Below are positions 22,043-29,403 of a stretch of 64,000 bases of DNA, in pieces. This DNA is from Entoloma clypeatum (lineage: Eukaryota > Basidiomycota > Agaricomycetes > Agaricales > Entolomataceae): assembly GCA_963565915.1 (NCBI GenBank), contig OY751496.1, positions 3,100,001-3,164,000 of the forward strand, in the 5' to 3' direction. The position numbers and the translations under genes are program-made. How positions within the stretch are numbered: the stretch's first letter is position 1; the number at the start of each line of letters is the position of its first letter. A model generated the notes under the pieces. The model ran no database searches. It was not told the DNA's origin and saw only the letters and a list, made by a program, of their open reading frames with translations.

Positions 22043-22411
22043 CTACTCCCATCCATCGTTGCCATTTGGATCGGCCCAGGCAGGGTCAACTCGGTTACCC
22101 CAATCCTTTATCAGTTCATCGTTTACCGCCGTGGCAAACTCTAAACCTCGAACGGCGAGGCGAAGGCGTCGATTCTTGACAGCAAGGGTGTTGGTATAGT
22201 TTTTGAGGATGAGCTTCTTCTCAGTGGTGGGGGCGGTTGGTAAATTGGAGAGGGTATGAAGGCGGATATGCATCTGCCGGTGGAGGATGTCGGCGACGGA
22301 GGTTTCGAGTGCATGGATCTGGTCGCGCATGGAGAGCGCTTCGCCGATGAGGGTGGTGATGGTGGGGTTGATATCGGAAGCATCGGTGGAGGCGGCGGTG
22401 ATGTTGGACAT
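22043..22411 (-). CDS. Gypsy-A1 extra ORF downstream of pol, 122 residues
   Basis: An intact ATG-to-stop frame in element sense, lying between the pol stop (22529) and the 3' LTR (ends at 22005 on its inner side). The peptide starts M-S-N-I-T-A-A-S, has a heptad-like helix (I-H-A-L-E-T-S-V-A-D-I-L), a basic stretch (K-N-R-R-L-R-L-A-V-R-G-L) and ends D-G-W-E. No signal peptide or membrane segment, so not an envelope. Short ORFs at this place are not part of the standard Ty3/gypsy plan. Function unknown. Its equivalent in gypsy-A2 would lie beyond that copy's break. Confidence 0.6.
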   Translation of the reverse strand: MSNITAASTDASDINPTITTLIGEALSMRDQIHALETSVADILHRQMHIRLHTLSNLPTAPTTEKKLILKNYTNTLAVKNRRLRLAVRGLEFATAVNDELIKDWGNRVDPAWADPNGNDGWE

Positions 22412-22528
22412 GGCAGAAATGATGTTTGATAGGTATAAGAAGAACGGCGTGTTGGGCGAGAAGAGTTGGAGCAGGGAACTCGATGTGACAGAAGTCGATG
22501 TGGAAAATGGTTCTCAAAGTTTGTTCTT

Positions 22529-25500
22529 TTATCGTGGACGCGATGGATTTTTCCGATGAAAATCTCGGATCAAGTCTTGAGCGTTCTGAACATTAGTCCG
22601 AGGTTCCCACGTGTTCTCTTCTGGGCCATACCCTTCCCATTGGACAAGGTACTGGATCTTTCCACGGAATTTCCGAGAGTCTAGGATCGTGGAGACATGG
22701 TATTCTTCTCGTCCTTCGATGATGATCGGATCAGGGGCTGGCTTCTTTTTCTGGATGGCATACTTCGGGGTTTCGTATGGCGATAACAGGGTCTCGTTGA
22801 ACACAGGGTGGATCATCTTCCAGGTTTTGGGAAGATCAAGACGGTATGCGCTAGCTCCTTTCTTCTCTAGGACTTTGAACGGTCCGTGTCGGAGGGCGTC
22901 AAGTTTCTTTGAGGGACGATCAGTCCTGATGTTAGTCCCTTCCAGCCACACCTTGTCTCCGATGTGGTAATTCCGAGACGGGCTTCGTCGTGTGTCAACT
23001 GTCTTCTTCATCTGATCCTGGGCCTGTTTCAGTGCTGCGTTGGCTTCTTCTCGTGCCTGTTTGAGTTTTTTCAAGAAGTCGTTTGCCGCTGGATTGGTGT
23101 CTTCCAACACAAGTTCTCCCTTCCAAGGATGCAGACCGTAGTTGAGATAGAATGGTGTGTACTTTGTCGTTTGATGTTCTTTGTCATTGTACTGGAATTC
23201 TGCGATTGCGATCCATTCCGCCCAATCATCTTGTAGATGGTTGACAAAGTTTCGTAAGAACACCTTGGTTTCCTGATGCGATCGTTCGGCTTGTCCATCA
23301 GTTTGTGGATGGTACGCAGTGGACAGGTTTCTCTTGATTCCCAACATGCAGCAAAGTATCTCCATGAACTTCGCGGCGAACTGTGGTCCTCTGTCGCTAA
23401 TGATCTTCTTAGGGATCCCATGAAGCTTCCATATCTGGTCCTGATAGATCTTGGCTAATCCTTCAGCTGATAGTTCCACAGTTGTCGGGATGAGATGAAG
23501 CATCTTTGAATGTCTGTCCGTGATGACCAGAATTGCGTTCTTCCCATCAGATTCTGGTATCGGTCCCACGACGTCAATCCCTATGTCTTCCCATGGTTGA
23601 CTTGGCGCGGCGTTAGGGTGTAGAGGGGCGTGTCTCCTTTGGCAGCTGATCTTGTTACGTTGACAGGTGTCACAACCTTTCACATACTTCTTTACGTCAT
23701 GTAGGATGGTGGGCCACCAGTAGGTGCGAGTGAGGAGTTCATGTGTTCGATATTGTCCTGGATGTCCTGCCACTGGTGCGTCGTGCGCTTCAAACATCAG
23801 TTCTTGGCGCAATTGTGGGTCTGGTGGAACATAGACTCGTTCTCCTGCGTAGGTGATGCCATTTTCCTGCTGGTACCAGTGAGGATTCTTCTTCAGACCC
23901 TGGGCTACTTCTGTCTCCATGCGATTCGAGGCCTTGATGCGTGCGATCCATGGGTTTTCGATGGTTGTGATGTTTCCGATTTTGATGGAATCAGATGTTT
24001 CACCCCCTTCAAAGAATTGTTCCTCCGTGAACATCTCCATTTGTATCACATCTTCTGATTCCAATCGTTTCAAAAATAGCCCCTCCTTGAGCATTTGGTC
24101 ACTGTCCTGCGGTTCGAGTTCCGTCTCATACCAGGGTAAACATGACAGGATGTCTGCTTTCGCGTTCGTCTTCCCAGGTACATGTCGCAATTCGAAGTCA
24201 TAGTCTTGTAACTTCATCTTCCAGCGCCTCTGTCGTTGGTTTAGGTCCTGAGGACGCCGGAAATACTCCAGGTTTTTGTGATCGGTTAAGATCTCGAAAC
24301 GTTCCTTGGCTTCAAGTAAATAATGTCGCCAGTCCTTCAGTGCTTCCATGACTGCCAAGAGTTCCTTGTCATATATCTCGTAATTCTGTTCAGCCGCGGA
24401 CATGGTCCGTGACAAGAACACGATAGGATGCCACTTGTCGTCTTGTTTCTGTGAAAGTACCGCTCCAATCGCATAACCCGATGCATCGGTTTCGACCCTG
24501 AACTGTCCGTCCGGTTTGGGCAATGCCAAGACTGGTGCCGTCATGATTGCCCGTATGAGACCTTCAAATGCTTCTTGCGCCGCTGGTCCCCACATGAATG
24601 CTGTATTTCCCGTAAGTGTTGTGAGTGGCTTTGCGATGTTTGAGTATCCTTCAATGAAGCGTCGATAAAAATTGGCAAATCCCAGGAACCTCTGGACTTC
24701 CTTTTTTGATGTGGGTACTCGCCAGTTCCGGATTGTGTCCACCTTTTCAGTTTCCATCTCAACACATCCTTCTCCAACGACATATCCCAATATGGGGCAT
24801 TTCGTTACTTCCCAAAGACACTTCTTCTCCTTTAGGAACAGGTCATTGTCTGACAGAATCTGCAAGATCTCTTCGGTGTTCCAGGCGAGTTCTTCCTTGG
24901 TTTTACCAATAACCACTATATCATCCATGTAAATCACACAGATGCGCCGACGGATCTGATCCCTGAATAGGCTGGCCATCATCCGAGAGAACATTCCCGG
25001 GGAGTTGCAGAGACCGAAAAACATGACCAATGGTTCAAACAATCCTCGGCTGGTCAGGAAGGCGGCTTTCCATTCGTCACCCTTCTTAATCCGCATGTTA
25101 TTGTATCCCCACATGATGTCCATTTTGTTGAAGTAGACTGCGTCCTTCAATACATCCAAGAGGTCGTTGATGCGTGGGAGTGGGAATTTGTCCTTAACCG
25201 TGAATTTATTGACCGTGCGATAATCCTGTACCAATCGTTTGGAACCGTCTTTCTTGTTAATGAAGAAGCAGGGTGATGCATAAGGGGATTTGGACGGTCG
25301 GATCTTTCCGGTTGCCAGGCCTTCATCGATGAATTCGTCCAGTTCTTCTTGCTCCTTTTGGGTCATAGGATACGTGTTTCCTCCTAGCTCCTTTGGTGCG
25401 TCCGGTGTAAGTTCGATGCTGTGGTCCCATTCTCTTTCCTTTGGGATCTTGTCAAAGTTTTCTTTTTCAAAGAGATGGGCAAAACGTTCAACGTATGAGG

Positions 25501-26137
25501 GTCGTTTGGTTGTGGGAGGTGGTGTGGGAGTAACTGCTTCCAGTATGGGGTCTCCGGGCTTCCATTTCTGATCCGATTTCTTGGGCGCGTCCTTGTCTCG
25601 TACTTCCACCATGCGAACCCGATGTTTGCGACCATTAAGGTTAACCCTGAAATCCGAGTGTTTGGTTTGACATGTTGATGGGCACCGGTTGAATGTTACA
25701 GCGCCGGTCGTCCAATTGATTGTGGGGTTGTGGTGCACCAACCAGTCATGTCCCAAAAGCATGTCCGTTCTCCCAATGTCCAATACCATTGCTTCCATGG
25801 TTTCCTGGTGTGTTCCTAAGTCCAGCTTGACTTCGGCAAGTTTTTCTGCTTTCTGTTGTCGGTTCGGCGATCCATCCGCATTTAGGATTGATATGGGCTT
25901 TATTCCACGTGTGGGAAGGTTCTGTTCGCGTACTATTCTGGGATGGATACATGTGCATTCACATCCGCTATCAACCTCGGGTCGAATGGCCTTTGGTCCT
26001 CGTCGTGTTTTGATCTGAGCTTGCAGCTTGATCTCTCGTCGTTTCGGAGGTTTATCTCCCTTGACAATCTTAGTTGACGCAACGGCTTGCTTTGCAGGGA
26101 TAACATAAGTTATATTGTCTGTAACTGCACCAGGCAA
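22529..26137 (-). CDS. pol: Gypsy-A1 pol polyprotein with chromodomain
   Basis: One open frame of about 1200 codons. In order: aspartic protease (E-V-D-S-G-C-E near residue 57); reverse transcriptase with Y-M-D-D-I-V-V; RNase H with E-T-D-A-S-G-Y-A-I; integrase zinc finger (H-D-A-P-V-A-G-H...C-D-T-C-Q-R-N-K), core D...D...E (D-V-V-G-P-I, I-S-D-R-G-P-Q-F, Q-T-D-G-Q-A-E-R); and a C-terminal chromodomain (Y-L-V-Q-W-E-G-Y-G-P-E-E-N-T-W-E-P). This is the chromovirus plan; chromodomains target integration to marked chromatin. There is no ATG at the start. The frame extends upstream to about 26205 and overlaps the end of gag in the -1 frame across GATTTTCCCGAAGGG, so pol is probably made by frameshifting. 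Confidence 0.93.
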   Translation of the reverse strand: MPGAVTDNITYVIPAKQAVASTKIVKGDKPPKRREIKLQAQIKTRRGPKAIRPEVDSGCECTCIHPRIVREQNLPTRGIKPISILNADGSPNRQQKAEKLAEVKLDLGTHQETMEAMVLDIGRTDMLLGHDWLVHHNPTINWTTGAVTFNRCPSTCQTKHSDFRVNLNGRKHRVRMVEVRDKDAPKKSDQKWKPGDPILEAVTPTPPPTTKRPSYVERFAHLFEKENFDKIPKEREWDHSIELTPDAPKELGGNTYPMTQKEQEELDEFIDEGLATGKIRPSKSPYASPCFFINKKDGSKRLVQDYRTVNKFTVKDKFPLPRINDLLDVLKDAVYFNKMDIMWGYNNMRIKKGDEWKAAFLTSRGLFEPLVMFFGLCNSPGMFSRMMASLFRDQIRRRICVIYMDDIVVIGKTKEELAWNTEEILQILSDNDLFLKEKKCLWEVTKCPILGYVVGEGCVEMETEKVDTIRNWRVPTSKKEVQRFLGFANFYRRFIEGYSNIAKPLTTLTGNTAFMWGPAAQEAFEGLIRAIMTAPVLALPKPDGQFRVETDASGYAIGAVLSQKQDDKWHPIVFLSRTMSAAEQNYEIYDKELLAVMEALKDWRHYLLEAKERFEILTDHKNLEYFRRPQDLNQRQRRWKMKLQDYDFELRHVPGKTNAKADILSCLPWYETELEPQDSDQMLKEGLFLKRLESEDVIQMEMFTEEQFFEGGETSDSIKIGNITTIENPWIARIKASNRMETEVAQGLKKNPHWYQQENGITYAGERVYVPPDPQLRQELMFEAHDAPVAGHPGQYRTHELLTRTYWWPTILHDVKKYVKGCDTCQRNKISCQRRHAPLHPNAAPSQPWEDIGIDVVGPIPESDGKNAILVITDRHSKMLHLIPTTVELSAEGLAKIYQDQIWKLHGIPKKIISDRGPQFAAKFMEILCCMLGIKRNLSTAYHPQTDGQAERSHQETKVFLRNFVNHLQDDWAEWIAIAEFQYNDKEHQTTKYTPFYLNYGLHPWKGELVLEDTNPAANDFLKKLKQAREEANAALKQAQDQMKKTVDTRRSPSRNYHIGDKVWLEGTNIRTDRPSKKLDALRHGPFKVLEKKGASAYRLDLPKTWKMIHPVFNETLLSPYETPKYAIQKKKPAPDPIIIEGREEYHVSTILDSRKFRGKIQYLVQWEGYGPEENTWEPRTNVQNAQDLIRDFHRKNPSRPR

Positions 26138-26178
26138 GCGAGTTCGTTTAATGGATAAGGGTCGCGACTTAGCGTCGT

Positions 26179-27267
26179 TTAATCGGACCCTTCGGGAAAA
26201 TCCTTCTCATCGGTCTCTATGGTGATGGTTTCATCATCATCGGTATCTCCATCAGACACCTTCCTAATCTTTCCAGAGTTCTTCTTCGGCTTGCGGCAGT
26301 TGTGCGCGATATGTCCTTCTTGGTCGCAGTTGAAACACTTACGACCATCTTTCTTCTTTGGGGCTTTGCAGTCTTTGGCAAGGTGACCAAAGCGCTGACA
26401 GTTGTAGCAACGGGCTACTCCTGCTTTGTCGATCTCCATGGCTTTGCCTTGACCACCATAAGTGGTGCCCAATCCGGTGCGTGTGTCGCCACCCCCTCGG
26501 ATGACTAATGCATGTCCCTCCATCTGTCGTCCCTTGTTTCGGATCTCCTTTGCGTAATCAGTGTACGTCTTGCCATCGCTAGCCACTTGTTCAGAAATTC
26601 TGCGGTTGACGTTCTTTTCCAGGATGTATTTCCCAGTTTCTTCACCAAGGTTTGACAGCTTCAAGAGCTCTTCGAATTCGTCCAAGAATTCGTCGATGGT
26701 GCGTTTCTCCTGTTTCAGGACTTCGAGTCTCGCCTTGGCCGCTGCCGACTTGTTGGCAATCGAGAATCGCGTAGCGATGTCGTCTGAGAAGCCTAACCAG
26801 GTGATGTTCTCGCCATCGGTGGCAAGGTCGTCTAACTTGTTGCTGGCCCAGTGTTTACCGGACCCTTCCATCATGCGGGATAACACCGCAAGAATTTTCT
26901 GATCGTCGGACAGGCCCTTCTGGAACCTGATGTATAATTTGGTGGCTTTCCACCACTCGTCGAAGGTGTGTCTGTCTTTGAACATCCCAGGATCTTTGAT
27001 GATCTTGGATGTATCCATTGTTTGTACTGTCGGTGCTTCTGCCATGTCTAGAACCTGCGGAGTAGGAGAGGTGTCGGATTGTTGGGATGAAGATGGGGTT
27101 CGGGATACAGGTAGGGGTTGAAAATCAGTCCCTGTTCTAGGCGTCTGTTCGGTATCTGACTGCGCGGAGTCAAAAGTAAATTCGTCAGGGGACTCATCGG
27201 CGGAATCGGTGGCAAAACGTTCGGGGTATTTCCTCTGTAGATCTCTAAGGAATCTCTGTTCCTGCAC
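26179..27267 (-). CDS. gag: Gypsy-A1 gag with two zinc knuckles
   Basis: Open frame covering the capsid-like retrotransposon-gag region (D-E-W-W-K-A-T-K-L-Y-I-R-F-Q, T-I-D-E-F-L-D-E-F-E-E-L) and two CCHC knuckles, C-Y-N-C-Q-R-F-G-H-L-A-K-D-C and C-F-N-C-D-Q-E-G-H-I-A-H-N-C. Ends in an acidic tail at TAA. An inner ATG near 27044 (M-A-E-A-P-T-V-Q) is the likely start if translation begins here; upstream the frame continues without ATG into sequence that overlaps the next frame. Confidence 0.85.
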   Translation of the reverse strand: MQEQRFLRDLQRKYPERFATDSADESPDEFTFDSAQSDTEQTPRTGTDFQPLPVSRTPSSSQQSDTSPTPQVLDMAEAPTVQTMDTSKIIKDPGMFKDRHTFDEWWKATKLYIRFQKGLSDDQKILAVLSRMMEGSGKHWASNKLDDLATDGENITWLGFSDDIATRFSIANKSAAAKARLEVLKQEKRTIDEFLDEFEELLKLSNLGEETGKYILEKNVNRRISEQVASDGKTYTDYAKEIRNKGRQMEGHALVIRGGGDTRTGLGTTYGGQGKAMEIDKAGVARCYNCQRFGHLAKDCKAPKKKDGRKCFNCDQEGHIAHNCRKPKKNSGKIRKVSDGDTDDDETITIETDEKDFPEGSD

Positions 27268-27829
27268 GTCTGTTGGTCGCGAGAAGGGGTCAAGTCTCTC
27301 GTTTCGTGCCCAACGGTTGTACTCGGTCTGTTGCTTGTCGGTGGTGAAGTGGGCGTAGATCTGCTGCTTCGAGTAAGACGTGGTGATGCGGCTCTGGGAC
27401 GTCTCGACGTGAGCGTCCTAATCAATCTTCTGATAACGGTTGTCTGGACACCGATAAACTCTCTGATCTCTGTGATCCGACCTGTCTGAGGTCCTTCTTG
27501 AACGCGAAAGCTTTCGAGTTCGTTCTGTCGGGCGTTGTAGCGCGCGATCTGGTGTTGCCGAGCAAGATGGATGCTCTCTGCTATCTCGCCGTGGGGGCGA
27601 TGCTCGTCGTTGTCTAGTTCTTCGTCAAGCACCTGCTGTAGGATGTGACGGATCTCCGATTCGATGTACTGCTGGATGAGTGTAAAATCGATACTGTCTC
27701 GAGGACTTAGCTCCTCCTGTCGGGCTTCTGGCGTGCTGAATGGGTTACTGGTGAAGTCTTCAAAGAAGCGCGACGTCTTGACTTGTCTGGTAGTTGCTCT
27801 CTTCGCTCTGGGTGAACCTAACGAGATTT
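27048..27829 (-). CDS. Gypsy-A1 leader-proximal frame, possible gag N-terminus without ATG
   Basis: From just after the primer site an open frame runs about 250 codons, overlapping the start of gag in a different frame. The first half (V-K-T-S-R-F-F-E-D-F, E-S-E-I-R-R-I-L-Q-Q) looks like real protein and is preserved in gypsy-A2. No ATG is present in that half, so it needs non-AUG initiation, splicing, or is read by shifting into gag. The second half (Arg/Ser/Pro-rich) is probably only the shadow of gag. Confidence 0.45.
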
Positions 27830-27834
27830 AGCAA
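27824..27834 (-). other. Gypsy-A1 primer-binding site, self-primed type
   Basis: In element sense the LTR ends ...CATAACA, then AG, then TTGCTAAATCT. This 11-mer is the exact reverse complement of AGATTTAGCAA inside the same LTR (27910-27920 on plus). That copy lies about 30 bases after the TATATAAA box, where the transcript should start. It matches the Tf1/sushi self-priming scheme and no tRNA 3' end. Confidence 0.75.
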
Positions 27835-27836
27835 CT

Positions 27837-28206
27837 TGTTATGCGTAACAAACCATTCCAAGGTTCGGGCAGAGTATGCAGGAAGATGGAAAGGCGAAGA
27901 GCAATGTGATTGCTAAATCTAAGGAATGTAGCTATGGTACATGAGGTTTATATAGTACTGACTATGAGCGGTAGCGAATGAGTCAGTAACTGCGGAAGGC
28001 AGTGCGCATGAGTAAGGCGACTGCGGAAGGCTATGCACTGATGAGTAAGCTGACTGCGGAATGAGTCAGACAGCTGCAGAAAGCGAGTCAGCGCGGGAGC
28101 GAAGTATACTAAAGGAAATAAAGTATAATACGATATGTGTAAGCGGGGGCCGATGAGTAAAAGTAAAAAGGTAAGCGTATACGTCCGTAGTCGTTAGTCC
28201 GTAACA
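27837..28206 (-). repeat. Gypsy-A1 5' LTR
   Basis: 370 bp, same ends as the copy at 21636. The TATA box is at 27948-27955 (minus sense), with the presumed transcript start around 27920. Confidence 0.92.
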
Positions 28207-28211
28207 GTCCA

Positions 28212-28873
28212 AATACCAATCAGTCATTGGATCATTATTATACTTAATGATTGGGACAAGACCCAACATTTGTTTCGCTGTAATCAAAATGTCTCAATTC
28301 TCCGCAAACCCCACCAAACGCCATTTAGAAGTGGCTAGGGATATTTGCAGATATTTGAAGGCAACGAAAAATTACGCGATCATGTATGATGGTGACTCCG
28401 GGAAAGGAATCTACGCTTTCACAGACTCTGATTGGGCGTCAGACGAAAACACCAGGAAGTCCACCACTGGTTACTTCATATCGCTGGCATCTGGAGCAGT
28501 AACATGGGTTTCATCAGCGCAAAAAACCATTGCCCTCTCATCTACGGAAGCAGAATATATGGCGCTATCAGATTGCAGTCGCGCAGTGGCATGGCTTAGA
28601 AGCATGCTTGCCGAACTTGGAATGCAGATCGGATCAGTTCCGATCTATGGAGACAACAATGGCTCCGTCTTTATCACATCCAATCCTGTAACTGAGAAGC
28701 GATCCAAGCACATCAACATGTGATTCCACTTTGTCAGAGAAAAAGTATCCGAAGGGATTATTACGGTCGAATTCATTGAAGGAGTGAATAACCCTGCAGA
28801 CCTTTTAACTAAGAATCTGGGGAAAATCCTCTTCAACAAGTTTATCCCGTACTTTGGATTACTTAAAAACTAG
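28212..28873 (+). pseudogene. Copia-1 reverse transcriptase end and RNase H
   Basis: Resumes copia after gypsy-A1: G-T-R-P-N-I-C-F-A-V, then RNase H with A-F-T-D-S-D-W-A-S-D, S-S-T-E-A-E-Y-M-A-L and Y-G-D-N-N-G-S. A TGA follows K-H-I-N-M (28721-28723), where copia proteins normally read on into the H-F-V-R-E-K segment, which is present and open to TAG 28871-28873. Same TGA in copia-2. Confidence 0.85.
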
Positions 28874-28941
28874 ACGAAGAAAGAGTACCTATATGGGAAA
28901 AAGTAAGATGTATTTAGAAATATGTACTAAATATGGGGGGG

Positions 28942-29254
28942 TGTTGAAACTTTTCCATCACGTAGATTAGATTAGATTAGATTACATCATGTGACCATTT
29001 ACACATCTTCGATTACATACTTATTTGGTTGGTACAAACAGTAGTATGGTATATAAGACCAGGAAACTGTCAATATCAACAAGTTGTCTCTTGACTCTTA
29101 ACCAGCTCCATCGCTCTCATCAGCCTCAACCGCTCTCACCAGCCTCACCCTCCCAAACCATGTAAGTGGCTAAGAACGGTTAAGTAGAGTACTTCCACAC
29201 TGTAGCTGTGTTGCTCAGTATGCCTGTGGCTAGTGCCCAGGTGGAACTTCAACA
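28942..29254 (+). repeat. Copia-1 3' LTR with preceding polypurine tract
   Basis: TGTTGAAAC...CTTCAACA, directly preceded by the run ATATGGGGGGG (28931-28941), the plus-strand primer site. Confidence 0.9.
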
Positions 29255-29280
29255 GTCAACATAGCATATAGTCCATAACA
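29255..29280. repeat. Old gypsy-A-family LTR, right end
   Basis: GTCAA (copia-1 target copy), then CATAGCATATAGTCCATAACA, the diverged last bases of the LTR begun at 15806 (compare GTAAGCGTATACGTCC...GTAACA in gypsy-A1). Followed by ACAAG at 29281-29285. Confidence 0.75.
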
Positions 29281-29403
29281 ACAAGTCTCTTAGTAGGACA
29301 ACTTGTTCAAGATCAGTGAGTTCCTCAATAGGACGACTCGGTTTGGGTCTTGCAGAGCTAAGTCCTCGCAATGAGAGCATTCAGAGAAGTAGACAGATAA
29401 GCA

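Larger units (their letters stand above)
21636..28206 (-). mobile_element. Gypsy-A1, complete chromovirus (6571 bp)
   Basis: Two 370-bp LTRs differ at about five positions. GTCCA is duplicated at 21631-21635 and 28207-28211. Sense is minus: 5' LTR 27837-28206, primer site, gag, pol with chromodomain, an extra ORF, 3' LTR. Pol is open for 1202 codons with all catalytic motifs. This is the best-preserved autonomous-looking element in the window and younger than copia-1, in which it sits. Confidence 0.93.
16162..29254 (+). mobile_element. Copia-1 LTR retrotransposon, interrupted twice
   Basis: Bounded by LTRs at 16162-16473 and 28942-29254 and flanked by the duplicated target GTCAA (16157-16161 and 29255-29259). 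Sense is plus. The element's own sequence is 16162-19887, 21079-21635 and 28212-29254. It is interrupted by a 1187-bp insert (19888-21074) and by gypsy-A1 (21636-28206). Order is gag, protease, integrase, reverse transcriptase, RNase H, that is Ty1/copia order. The reading frame is broken by several stops and shifts that also occur in copia-2, so it must have moved using enzymes supplied by another copy. The 5' part of gag is absent. Confidence 0.9.

Noticed and set aside
22141..22517. Two further minus-strand frames overlapping the extra ORF of gypsy-A1
   Set aside because: His/Pro/Ser-rich frames typical of shifted readings of the 22043-22411 ORF; the latter has the ATG, position and better composition.
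26195..26215. Classical -1 slippery heptamer at the gag-pol overlap of gypsy-A1
   Set aside because: Pol is in the -1 frame across TTTTCCC, but the zero-frame codons TTT CCC do not fit the X-XXY-YYZ rule, so I note the overlap without naming the site.
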